Assembly (NCBI RefSeq): GCF_020966775.1 | Contig: NZ_JAJKFV010000029.1 | Coordinates: 799,001-863,000, forward strand | Direction: 5' to 3' | Origin: Rhodopirellula halodulae | Lineage (GTDB): Bacteria; Planctomycetota; Planctomycetia; Pirellulales; Pirellulaceae | Length of the DNA stretch: 64,000 nucleotides | Shown here: piece after piece, positions 8,001-16,361 of the stretch | Position numbering within the stretch: position 1 is the first letter of the stretch | How the letters are laid out: every line of letters starts with the position of its first letter | The notes under the pieces: model-generated | The model's input: the letters and a program-made list of their open reading frames with translations, nothing else | Told to the model about the DNA's origin: nothing | The model's database searches: none | Program-made: the position numbers and the translations under genes

Positions 8001-9955
8001 CCTCGCGTGGCAGCTTGGATGGGGCAGCCATGTTGCGAACGTTGCGGCATTTCAGCCCGATGCCGGATGCCACTCGAGATCTTCGACGGGACATGGCGGC
8101 TCGTGCTTTGTTGATGGAAGACGGATTGTTGACGGAGCGTTTGTTGTGGGCCGATGGATTGACGACGGATGCGGAACTTGAAGGATTGAGCAACGACCGG
8201 TTGCTGATGTTGGCGAAGCTCTACAGCAAGAAGGCATGGAACTTGGACCGTTTGGCAGTTGGTGAGCTATTAGCCGAACGAATGCGAACTCAAGAACCTG
8301 TCGGGGAAGACACCTTCATCGAGGATGCGCTCGAGGCCAACCCCGTCCGCGGTCGCGCGTTCACCAGTGCGAGGGAATGGCCGGAGAACGTCAATCTGGA
8401 ATGGCAATCGATTCGAATGCCTCGATCCAGTTTGATGTTCAGCGATCGTCGTTACGCTCGCACCACACGTCTGATGGGACGTTTGACGCGAGGCTGGAAC
8501 GCGATGAGTGACAACATGAATTCGTTGGCATTGATCGATCCCTATGGCATTCAACGATCCATCCCGATCGAGGCGTTCTCGGGGTCACGGGCACTCAGCA
8601 AAGAGTTGACATTCAGCGGTGGACTGATGCTGGTGATGACTCAATCCGAGTTGATGGCGGTCGACTTGTTTCGTGCCATGGATGGTCGTGGTGAAGAGAT
8701 TGTGCGGTGGCGTCGGTCGCTGGGAACAGATGGCCAAGCCGTCGCGAAACGACGCAGTTCGGCGACGCCGTTTGGAAATCAGATCTATCGCAACGTGATG
8801 GTGGCGGCGACCGCGGAGAACGGGGACGCCCAGTTGATTTTAGGACCGGTGCTTGGCGATCGTTTGTTTCTGTTGCAAGGAAGCGAATTGATCTGTCTGG
8901 ACAACATCAGCGGTGATGAACGTTGGCGGACGACGACCGAGAGCATTGGTTCTGCGGTCACTTTCGCCGATGGCAAGGTGTTTGTGATCAGCGACAGCCA
9001 AAACGTGGTGGAGTCGTATGACATGCACGACGGCGCATTGCTAGATGTTGTGGGTAGCGATTTGGGTTCAGTGATCACATCGCTCGGGCGGCATGTGTTG
9101 ACGGTCAAACAGGTCACACCGCAATTGCAATTGCCCGATGACGCCAGCGAGGAATTGCGTCAAGACATCGCTTCGGCCAGCGAGATGTTGGATCCGCAGT
9201 TGCTTCAATTGACCGACCTGTCCACTGGAGAAACAGTGTTGCATCGAGTGGCGGACAGCCACAATCGTTCCAACCAAAAAGATGCTGCGGCGGCCTACGG
9301 TGATTTGAAAGACGGTCGCTTCTTCACGCTGCTGGACCATGCGGGACGCACCACGATTTGGGACGTGCTCGAAGGGCGAAGCGTTGCTGATGTGATAGTG
9401 CCAACCAAGCCCGGGTTGTATGGGGTTTCGGTGATGGAGATCCAAGACCAAATGCTGGTTCTGCCTCGTCACCGCAAGGCCAACCGAGACTTGGCTGCGA
9501 CTCGCACTTTGTCAGTGTCGGGAGGAGCAGCGGTGCAACCGATGACGGCGATTCATGCGATCTCAACCGTGGATGGATCTCTTCGATGGAGCCGAACGTT
9601 TGACGATCCTTGGGGATGCACGGTGGAACAACCTTGGTTGACACCGATGTTGATCCTCGCCAGGGCTCATCTGACCGTGCCCGGCAACGGCGTGCGGCGA
9701 CGGCAAATGGATGTGATGGGATTGAGCGTGACCGACGGCGAGACACTGCACGAGATCGAACGCAAAGAGACGAACAACAATACCAATGTGATTGAAAGCC
9801 GCGTGAAGTTGATTCCACATCTCTCCAACATGTTGGTGGAAATCCAGATGGAGATGCTGACTTACTCGTTCCGTACGGAAGCCGAAGCGGATGAGGAAGA
9901 AGCGGATTCCGAATTAGGCGAAGAACTCGAACTGGTAGAACCAGGCAACGAATGA
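5024..9955 (+). CDS. Very large secreted PQQ-like beta-propeller and TPR protein
   Basis: About 1643 residues from the ATG at 5024; the frame is open from 4928, but only the 5024 start puts a signal segment (VGAGFLALVGGLSLLLA ... ATAQG) near the N-terminus. The middle carries PQQ/BamB-like blades (RVLGVDFRTGKRIWQYPW, GAIQWQQV, LADGSEVWSTPADL, SGDERWRTTT, VDGSLRWSRTFDDPWG), grouped in two sets that could each form a propeller. Between them lies a TPR-like helical stretch (LLEEDPENFFALVRKAELLIEQEQRPTAMKLLAKARELDP). The C-terminus is acidic (EAEADEEEADSE). It may be a periplasmic scaffold; no cofactor or enzyme motif was found. Its last 94 bases overlap the opposing 5-oxoprolinase gene. Confidence 0.75.
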   Translation: MLFSVTLFPLTRSPFYSFANRGSWGTHKNSRVGLRVGAGFLALVGGLSLLLASQSSATAQGLFDSRRRVGEAEFLPPPRSMRQVVRDAEEAIEEERYSDAVVRLGELLIRAGDDPASELRQDYYYPINFADTEDEDASDRQSNRLRNLSQPGGLPIEQFDGNAPGQDPEALAELQRRLPRSMLEYVRDLIGQLPEKGLEVYELRYGPLAGKLLREAGPTRDWKAVERVRREYFHTQAGYQASLLLAIREWNLGNPLACSLLLDDLVANQRIVNQLGDSVVVLHAMACLRGNRPLPLPAKLPQAFSDASTNQASATTDPGANQAAEVLAWKEWVQTQSKSATVTVDRLAEDYPILGGDVNRNQSGSGQMPLSNPRWMVESSASPRQEMMIEEKTQQLKATGQLPPPSWTPLRVGDQLMMRTTQRVLGVDFRTGKRIWQYPWFTQPESALDPDPIDPMMEEEENPVDILVQRVWNDVPFGQLTSDGKRVFMIDDLDKIAIERFSPFGSRGLTSASNTLVALNLEEEGKLWWRLGKSESTPSPLAEAFFLGPPLPFRGDLYVMAEMAGEVVLLCLDPDDGAIQWQQVLVAVDSGGVRTDPVRRVAGAMPTYHEGMLICPTGAGATVAVNLIDRTIRWGNRILRSQEFVHSLNRPNTRVQMNQLSRRWTHSLAIAEGNSIVVTPIETDRLQVLDALTGRNRFTPQNRIRLTYVAGIHGDLFLVVGADEVSARRLADGSEVWSTPADLVRPGQRISGRGVFGENRYYLPTTTDELIAISLEDGRVLDRRTVRFPLGNLIAVDGELISQSATMVAVAYGEQSLQPRVDELLEEDPENFFALVRKAELLIEQEQRPTAMKLLAKARELDPDNDEVIMLSVEAMLGSLRENPSDTSVDLDALMKLIDQPEQRAELLALQIKGAVQNPDQVPREKALQLLLDLSDLVLRHPNLNRDMDAIFPNAVRQFTLDDWISARVSELVASANDDQRETMNEMVQSLVTSRGSLDGAAMLRTLRHFSPMPDATRDLRRDMAARALLMEDGLLTERLLWADGLTTDAELEGLSNDRLLMLAKLYSKKAWNLDRLAVGELLAERMRTQEPVGEDTFIEDALEANPVRGRAFTSAREWPENVNLEWQSIRMPRSSLMFSDRRYARTTRLMGRLTRGWNAMSDNMNSLALIDPYGIQRSIPIEAFSGSRALSKELTFSGGLMLVMTQSELMAVDLFRAMDGRGEEIVRWRRSLGTDGQAVAKRRSSATPFGNQIYRNVMVAATAENGDAQLILGPVLGDRLFLLQGSELICLDNISGDERWRTTTESIGSAVTFADGKVFVISDSQNVVESYDMHDGALLDVVGSDLGSVITSLGRHVLTVKQVTPQLQLPDDASEELRQDIASASEMLDPQLLQLTDLSTGETVLHRVADSHNRSNQKDAAAAYGDLKDGRFFTLLDHAGRTTIWDVLEGRSVADVIVPTKPGLYGVSVMEIQDQMLVLPRHRKANRDLAATRTLSVSGGAAVQPMTAIHAISTVDGSLRWSRTFDDPWGCTVEQPWLTPMLILARAHLTVPGNGVRRRQMDVMGLSVTDGETLHEIERKETNNNTNVIESRVKLIPHLSNMLVEIQMEMLTYSFRTEAEADEEEADSELGEELELVEPGNE

Positions 9956-12900
9956 TCGATCGGCGTGCCGTAGCCTCCACCGCCCGGCGTTTCCATAATC
10001 AAGCGGTCGCCGGGTGAGACGGTTTGTGTCGTTGCGAAGGGGAGCAAGGTTTCGGTGTTGTCTCGGATCAGCGTTTGCTGTCCCGGCTTGCCGGGTTCGC
10101 CTCCGTCCATCCCGTATGGCTTGGTCTCTCGCCGCGACGTGATCAGCGAAAGAGTCAGCGGACGAAGGAACTCAAATTCCCGGATGATTCCGTTTCCTCC
10201 GCGGTGCCGCCCTGCCCCGCCGCTCTGTGGGCGAATGGCGAAACGCCACAATCTCACGGGAAGACGTGATTCCAAAATTTCCGGGTCGGTGATCCGGGTG
10301 TTGGTCATGTGAGTGTGAACCGCGTCAGCTCCATCGTGATTCGATGTGGCACCCGCGCCACCACCAATCGTTTCGTAATAGCCAAACGTGTCGTCACCAA
10401 GCAACAGGTTGTTCATCGTTCCTTGAGAGGCGGCTGCAACGCCGAGGCATCCGAGCAGCACATCCACAACGCGATTGCTGGTTTCAACATTGCCCGCCAC
10501 GACGGCGGGGCTGTTCTCCGGCGAGCTTCCCGCGGTGGGAGCGAGCAGACCGGGCGGGATGATCAACTCGATGCGTTGCAGGACACCGTCGCACAATGGA
10601 AGTTCACCGGGAGAAACGCACCGCAAAACGTAGAGCACGGCGGCGGTCACGATGGAACGCGTTGCGTTGAACCCGTTGGGATGAACCGGACCGGTTCCAG
10701 TGAAATCGATTCGCAAACGACCGGTGGATTGATCGGGGGTCAGCGTGACTCGGATTGGCGTGCCGTCGTCCAGACTGTCTTCGAAAGTTCGGCTCTCGGA
10801 GCCCAGCGTTTGGATCCAAGTTGCGGTTGCTTCTCCGGCAACATGCAATAGTTGTTGAAGCCAGCTCAGCAATTGGTTCTTTCCCATGCCCTCCGCGAGT
10901 GCTTGGATTCGACGAGCACCGGATTGCCCAGCAGCTTCGGCGGCGGCGATGTCCGCCATGTTCTCTTCCACGTTTCGCGACGGGTATGCGGCCTCGCTGA
11001 GTAGTTTGCGTATGTTTTCATGGAACGGTTGTCCCGACCGGACCAAGCATTCGTTGTGGAGGACCACTCCTTCTTCAGCCAAGCAAGTTGCAGCGGGGGC
11101 CATCGAGCCCGGAACGATTCCGCCAATTTCCGCGTGGTGGCAACGTGATGCAACAAAGAAGTCGCACGGCCATCCATCGGGTCTTTCGGAGCGATGTGCA
11201 TCCAACGAGGTGTTCGGCCGGTCTGAGCTTTCTGTGCAGAAAACGGGAGTCACAACAGTCAAGTCAGGCAGGTGAGAGCCGCCGGCGAAGGGATCATTGC
11301 TGATGTAACTGTCGCCCGCGGACATCTGTGGGTACTTCGCGATCAGACTGCGGACGGTGTGGCTCATTGCACCCAGGTGCACCGGGACGTGAGGTGCGTT
11401 GGCAACCAACGATCCGTCACCGAGAAAGACGGCGCAACTGTAGTCACGCCGTTCCTTGACGTTCACGCTGACACTGGTTCGCCGAATGACTTCACCCATC
11501 GCTTCGGCGATGCCTTGCACGCGTCGCGCGGCGATCTCCATCGCAACGATGTCGTTCCAATGGGTGGACTGCGATACTATGGACCGTTGGCCGTCTGTTG
11601 TTTTGGTCGCGGAATTGGGCTTGCGCAATTGCAAGATGCCGTTGTCTGACAGGTTGGCTTGCCAGCCTGGTTCGACCACCAACACCGAGTAGGGGCCGGC
11701 GATGATTGAAGGCCCACGGATCGTCTGTCCCGATTGGAGTTTGTCGCGGTCCCACAGTTCGACCTCGGTGTCGACGCCATCAACCCACATCTTGGTTGTT
11801 TTGGGGGTGGAGGACGAATCCAGCGATGCCGATGTCGCCGATGTGGAGTCGGGTTGGTTTGGGGAATGCCCGTCGTCTCGCGAGATCACCGCGACTTCGC
11901 ATCGGACGGTGACTGTCTCGATTGGCATCGTTTCGCGGACGTAACCGAATGTTTGGAGGTGTTTCTGGTCAAAGCGTTCGGGCAACGATTCCAGTGGAAA
12001 GAGGTCGATGGAAAGTGACGACTGGGTACCAACCGAACGCACTTCGCATTGATGTTGAATTTCAAGCTTCGCTGATCGCGAGATCTTTTCGTCGCTTTGC
12101 AATTCGTCTTCGCATCGTTGTTGCGTTCGCGAAGCAGCGACGGCGAGTCGTTGCAATGCGGCCTTGTCCGGCACTCGAACGAAGGTGTGATTGTCGGTTG
12201 AGCATGCCGTCGCGATCGTTTGTTGAATGGATTCAACGTGGATGCGTCCGATCTTTGCCGCCCCCAAGCCGACCGCCGATAGCAGGCCAGCATCGGGATG
12301 ATCGATGACGTGCGTCATTTCCAATGCATCGGCGACTTGGCACAGATGTCCGCCCGCAGCACCGCCGAAACCAACCAGTGCCATTTGGCGTGCGTCGCTT
12401 CCCGCGGCGGTCGTGACGACTCGAACCGCTTCGGCCATTTGAGTCACGGCCAATTGAAGGAATCCATCGGCCAGACCCTCCGGTGTCAGCGTGCTTTCGC
12501 TGGGAAGCCGAGAATGAACTTCGTTGAGGACGCGGCGAGAGGCTTCCAAATCCAACGGGAATGGAAACCGGTCAACCGGCAATCGGCCGAGCAGCACATT
12601 GATATCGGTCACCGTCAGCGGACCGCCATTGCCGTAGCAGGCGGGGCCGGGGAAGGCACCTGCGCTATCTGGGCCGACGTGCAAGCGTCCGTCTCGCACT
12701 TCGCAGATCGATCCGCCGCCGGACGCGATCGTGTGAATGTCCATCATCGGAGTGAGAACACGAATGCCACCGATGTCGCTTTCTTGGCGTCTTCCGACCT
12801 GTCCTTCGTAGCGGCTGACGTCAGTGCTGGTTCCGCCCATGTCCAGTCCCACCGCACCGGTCACGTTGCACTGGCGTGCCACATCGGCCAAGGCGACCAC

Positions 12901-13938
12901 TCCACCGGCGGGACCAGACAAAACACTGTCCTTGCCGCGAAAACCAGGGGATGCCACCAAGTTCCCGTTGCTGGTCATCCAACGCAAGTGGCAAGAGTCC
13001 GCTCCGCCGAATTGTTTCCACACTCGCTGCACGTACGCTTCCAAGATCGGTTGCAGATAGGCATCGAGCGTCGTGGTTTCAGCGCGAGGAACGATTCGTG
13101 GCAACGAAACCACATCGGATGAACAAAGAACGTTTGCAAATCCAATTTCTTGTGCGATCGTTTGGACACGTCGTTCGTGGACGTCGTTGCGATACGAATG
13201 CATCAAGCAAATCGCCAAGACAATCTCCGCGCCGGCGTCAGCCTTGAGTTGGCTCAGTCGTTGGCGAAGAGCATCCTCGTTCAACGGAAGCAATTCATCG
13301 CCGTCAGCGTCCAGTCGTCCTGGTACCTCGACCGTGTGGGTTGCCAGCGGCGTTGATTTGACAATGTCGAGGGCAAACAAGTCGGGACGATCCTGCGTTC
13401 CAATCGCGAGCAGATCGGCGAAGCCTTCCGTGATCAACAGTGCGGTGGGGGCTCCCGTCCGTGTCAGCAACGCGTTGGTGCCCCGAGTGGTACCCATCCG
13501 GACAGACAACGGCGGCAGCGGTTCGTTCAGAGGCCGCTGCAGTAGGACTCGAGTGGCCAGAACCGGTGATTCAATGTTGGCATCCAAAGTGCAAGCTTCA
13601 CCGGTGTTCCAGCCGCGGGAAGTTTGGTCAGCCAAAGCGACGTGAATTTGATCGCGAGCTACTTTCTCACACGTGGTGATGCGAACCGAATGGTTGTCGC
13701 GATCCAAAACAAGGTTTGCAGAATTCCAAAACCCTTCGATGGCATAAGGTGCGGGAAGTTGAAGTGTCGCCAGTCGGTGTTGGTCATCCCACGAGATGAC
13801 TTGAGCGGAAACTAACCCGCTGCTGAGAACCTTGATCGCATCACGATGCGAAACGCCGGTGGCATCGGTGCGACGAACCAGGCAATCGGTGAACGTGCCT
13901 CCGACGTCGACCCAAACTTCCAAGGATTCGGTTGGCAT
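9862..13938 (-). CDS. Fused 5-oxoprolinase (HyuA-HyuB type)
   Basis: About 1358 residues. The start is set at the ATG just before PTESLEVWVDVGGTFTDC, the ATP-binding motif of the hydantoinase/oxoprolinase A family; 16 extra residues upstream lack family features. The A half (residues ~1-700) also has GLDMGGTSTDVSRYEG. The B half (from ~760) has SYISNDPFAGGSHLPDLTVV and the closing GDRLIMETPGGGGYGTP. Fusion of A and B in one chain is the layout of eukaryotic 5-oxoprolinase, which cleaves 5-oxo-L-proline to glutamate using ATP. A hydantoinase activity cannot be excluded. The tail after GGGGYGTP is a Ser-rich stretch of about 30 residues, encoded antisense to the acidic tail of the opposing gene. 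Confidence 0.9.
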   Translation of the reverse strand: MPTESLEVWVDVGGTFTDCLVRRTDATGVSHRDAIKVLSSGLVSAQVISWDDQHRLATLQLPAPYAIEGFWNSANLVLDRDNHSVRITTCEKVARDQIHVALADQTSRGWNTGEACTLDANIESPVLATRVLLQRPLNEPLPPLSVRMGTTRGTNALLTRTGAPTALLITEGFADLLAIGTQDRPDLFALDIVKSTPLATHTVEVPGRLDADGDELLPLNEDALRQRLSQLKADAGAEIVLAICLMHSYRNDVHERRVQTIAQEIGFANVLCSSDVVSLPRIVPRAETTTLDAYLQPILEAYVQRVWKQFGGADSCHLRWMTSNGNLVASPGFRGKDSVLSGPAGGVVALADVARQCNVTGAVGLDMGGTSTDVSRYEGQVGRRQESDIGGIRVLTPMMDIHTIASGGGSICEVRDGRLHVGPDSAGAFPGPACYGNGGPLTVTDINVLLGRLPVDRFPFPLDLEASRRVLNEVHSRLPSESTLTPEGLADGFLQLAVTQMAEAVRVVTTAAGSDARQMALVGFGGAAGGHLCQVADALEMTHVIDHPDAGLLSAVGLGAAKIGRIHVESIQQTIATACSTDNHTFVRVPDKAALQRLAVAASRTQQRCEDELQSDEKISRSAKLEIQHQCEVRSVGTQSSLSIDLFPLESLPERFDQKHLQTFGYVRETMPIETVTVRCEVAVISRDDGHSPNQPDSTSATSASLDSSSTPKTTKMWVDGVDTEVELWDRDKLQSGQTIRGPSIIAGPYSVLVVEPGWQANLSDNGILQLRKPNSATKTTDGQRSIVSQSTHWNDIVAMEIAARRVQGIAEAMGEVIRRTSVSVNVKERRDYSCAVFLGDGSLVANAPHVPVHLGAMSHTVRSLIAKYPQMSAGDSYISNDPFAGGSHLPDLTVVTPVFCTESSDRPNTSLDAHRSERPDGWPCDFFVASRCHHAEIGGIVPGSMAPAATCLAEEGVVLHNECLVRSGQPFHENIRKLLSEAAYPSRNVEENMADIAAAEAAGQSGARRIQALAEGMGKNQLLSWLQQLLHVAGEATATWIQTLGSESRTFEDSLDDGTPIRVTLTPDQSTGRLRIDFTGTGPVHPNGFNATRSIVTAAVLYVLRCVSPGELPLCDGVLQRIELIIPPGLLAPTAGSSPENSPAVVAGNVETSNRVVDVLLGCLGVAAASQGTMNNLLLGDDTFGYYETIGGGAGATSNHDGADAVHTHMTNTRITDPEILESRLPVRLWRFAIRPQSGGAGRHRGGNGIIREFEFLRPLTLSLITSRRETKPYGMDGGEPGKPGQQTLIRDNTETLLPFATTQTVSPGDRLIMETPGGGGYGTPIDHSLPGSTSSSSSPNSESASSSSASASVRNE

Positions 13939-14087
13939 AAAAGCGAATTGGCAAATGACGAACCATCTCGTGATTCCTGCGGGCAAGGAGGATGGCGTCG
14001 TGAGAACCTTGGCCGCGATTGAATCGCAATTGTAACGATCCGCGGGGAAATGCCACGAGGAGACACGGCATGGCAGTCGGCTTCACC

Positions 14088-14942
14088 TCAGCGACCACCA
14101 AACAATCGCTTCAATGCATCTTTGGCTGCTTCTTGAGAGTCTTGTGCCAATCGTTTGCGGACGTGATCTGGCAATCGTTTGGGGCCAGGCGGTTCTTGGC
14201 TCGATTCATCGTCACCGTTTTCAGATGGCTTGCTATTGCCGTTGTCGACCACGGTGTCGGTGGAATCAGCGGAACCCAATTCGGTATCCAACTGGGCATC
14301 GGCCGCGTCCTTGGACGCCCCCGAATTAGTTCCGCTCGTCTCAGCTTCGACAAGTTGCTGTCGGACTTCAGTGGCGCGGACGGGAATCGGGGTCTCGTTG
14401 GAATCCTGGTCGCTGTCTGGACTGAGGTTCACGCTTTCCTGCTCGAGAAAACGGTCTTGTTGAACATCGTCGAGCAGCGAGTCCAGTTCGCTGAGGATGG
14501 TGGTCGAATCTCGGGAAGCCGTGCTTGGATCTTCCTCGAGATCAGCCTTCTGAGGTTTTGCAGTGGCATCGGATCGCAATGGGGAAGCGATCACGGGTGC
14601 GTTGGTCGAACGTTGGCGAATGGACAGACGCAGATGCACCTTACCGACCCGCAAACGCTGGTTGTGCGAAACCGCGATGGATTGATTGACGCCCAGCCGA
14701 ACGTCGTCGACCCAGGTTCCGTTGCGGCTTCCCAAATCGGTGACTGTGATGTTTCCATCTCGAAACGAGATGACGCAGTGCGAGCGACTGATGGAGCTTC
14801 GCCGAATGGACAGGTCGCAGTCCGCACTGCGTCCGATCAAGAAAGGAAGGCGGTCCACCTTCACCCGGACAGGCATGTCCGGCGGCGCATGAGCGAGCGG
14901 GGTGAGACGTATTTTCAGATCGATGCCGGGACTCGCGTTCAT
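14088..14942 (-). CDS. FHA domain protein
   Basis: A 284-residue cytosolic protein. Residues ~27-105 form an FHA phosphothreonine-binding domain, with the key GRS (FLIGRSADCDLSI), SRSHC and DLGSRNGTWVDD motifs all present. The rest (residues ~110-284) is acidic, Ser/Asp/Glu-rich and probably disordered, ending in a basic segment (RLPDHVRKRLAQDSQEAAKDALKRLFGG). FHA domains read out Ser/Thr kinase phosphorylation; two such kinases are encoded in this window. No enzyme domain is attached, so it may be an adaptor. It lies downstream of serB after a 115-base gap and upstream of the 5-oxoprolinase on the same strand. Confidence 0.88.
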   Translation of the reverse strand: MNASPGIDLKIRLTPLAHAPPDMPVRVKVDRLPFLIGRSADCDLSIRRSSISRSHCVISFRDGNITVTDLGSRNGTWVDDVRLGVNQSIAVSHNQRLRVGKVHLRLSIRQRSTNAPVIASPLRSDATAKPQKADLEEDPSTASRDSTTILSELDSLLDDVQQDRFLEQESVNLSPDSDQDSNETPIPVRATEVRQQLVEAETSGTNSGASKDAADAQLDTELGSADSTDTVVDNGNSKPSENGDDESSQEPPGPKRLPDHVRKRLAQDSQEAAKDALKRLFGGR

Positions 14943-15057
14943 AACTGGCCCGATCGTATCGGACTCAGATGAAGTTCCCGTTAACGAGCCGTTGCGTTCA
15001 CGAAAAGGGCTCGCAATTGGAACCGGCAGCCTGAACGGATGTCGCGCGGTGTTTCGC

Positions 15058-16359
15058 TCAGCCGTCGATCAAATCGCGATCGCGAACACCGAGCAGGTAC
15101 AGCACTGCGTCGAGCCCCAATGTGGAGACTTGATGTTCGGCTGATTCACGGACGATGGGCTTCGCATGGAAGGCGATCCCAAGACCGGCTCGGGAAAGCA
15201 TCGGCAGGTCGTTGGCTCCATCGCCAATCGCGATCATTTGCTTCCGGTCGACCCCCTCGTTGGCGGCCAGTTGTTCCAGCAGCAGTGCCTTGCGTTCCGC
15301 GTTGACGATCGGCCCGATCACGCGTCCGGTGAGTTTGCCGTCTTCGATTTCCAACTGATTTGCGTGGACGTGGTCGATGCCCAACAGCTTTTGCAGGTGC
15401 TCGCCGAAGTAAGTGAAACCACCGCTCAAAATTGCGGTCGTGTATCCGAACCGGCGCAGATTCGATAGCAAGCGTTCGGCACCTTCGGTCAATTGCAGAC
15501 GCTCGGCAACTTTGGGCAGAACACTCTCAGGCAGTCCCGCGAGCGATTGCACGCGTTGACGCAGTGACTCGTCAAAGTCGATTTCGCCACGCATGGCGGA
15601 TTCAGTGATGGCACTGACCTTCTCTCCCGCACCGGCTTCCTTGGCAAGTTCGTCGATGACTTCGGCTTGCAGCAGCGTTGAATCCATATCCAATGCCACG
15701 ATGCGACGATTGCGTCGGAAGGCATCGTCCCGTTGCCAAGCCAAGTCCAAGTTCAGGCGGTTCGACAGTTCGAGCAGGCTGGCTTTTAAGTCGTTCGTGT
15801 CGACCGGATCGCCACGCAACGAGAACTCGACGCAAGCGCGTGTCGGCTCGTCACCTTGTTCGCGTTCGGGGCGACCGGACAAACGAGTGATCACATCGAT
15901 GTTCAGATTTTGGTCGGAGACCAAACGGCTGACCGCGGCGAATTGCTCGGCAGTCACTGAACGCGAAAGAAGCGTGAGGATGAAACGCGATTTGCCTTGG
16001 CGTTCGACCCAAGCGTCATAGTCCGGGTCGCAAACAATCTTTGCTTTGCACTTCAAACCCAACTTGCGGCCTTTGCGTTGCATCTTCCGCATCAATCGTT
16101 CGGGATCTTCGGTGCCGGGAACTTGAACCAGCATGCCCAATAGCAACGAACGATGAATCACCGCTTGGTTCACGTCCAAGACACGGCAATTGAAACGATG
16201 CAGTCGTTCGGAGATGGAGGCGGTCAGTCCGGGACGATCCTCACCGGTGAATCGCAGCAGCACGATGGTCGGAGGACCCATCGGTTGATCAGATGGCGGG
16301 ACGAACTTTTCGGAAACAGCGTTGGGGGTGGACACGGGAGCGTTGGTGGTAGCAGGCAA
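15058..16359 (-). CDS. serB: Phosphoserine phosphatase with N-terminal ACT-type domain
   Basis: A 433-residue protein catalysing the last step of serine synthesis. The N-terminal half is regulatory: IVLLRFTGEDRPGLTASISERLHRF starts an ACT domain, and a second ACT-like block begins near SRFILTLLSRSVTAEQFAAVS. The HAD phosphatase follows: motif I ALDMDSTLLQAE (two Asp), SGGFTYF (motif II Ser), and IAIGDGANDLPMLSRAGLGIAFHAKP (motif III). The SerB cap sequence ESAMRGEIDFDESLRQRV is clear. The frame begins with TTG two bases after the trkA stop, suggesting coupling; an ATG at 16281 just before the first ACT strand is an alternative start. Confidence 0.95.
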   Translation of the reverse strand: MPATTNAPVSTPNAVSEKFVPPSDQPMGPPTIVLLRFTGEDRPGLTASISERLHRFNCRVLDVNQAVIHRSLLLGMLVQVPGTEDPERLMRKMQRKGRKLGLKCKAKIVCDPDYDAWVERQGKSRFILTLLSRSVTAEQFAAVSRLVSDQNLNIDVITRLSGRPEREQGDEPTRACVEFSLRGDPVDTNDLKASLLELSNRLNLDLAWQRDDAFRRNRRIVALDMDSTLLQAEVIDELAKEAGAGEKVSAITESAMRGEIDFDESLRQRVQSLAGLPESVLPKVAERLQLTEGAERLLSNLRRFGYTTAILSGGFTYFGEHLQKLLGIDHVHANQLEIEDGKLTGRVIGPIVNAERKALLLEQLAANEGVDRKQMIAIGDGANDLPMLSRAGLGIAFHAKPIVRESAEHQVSTLGLDAVLYLLGVRDRDLIDG

Positions 16360-16361
16360 AA

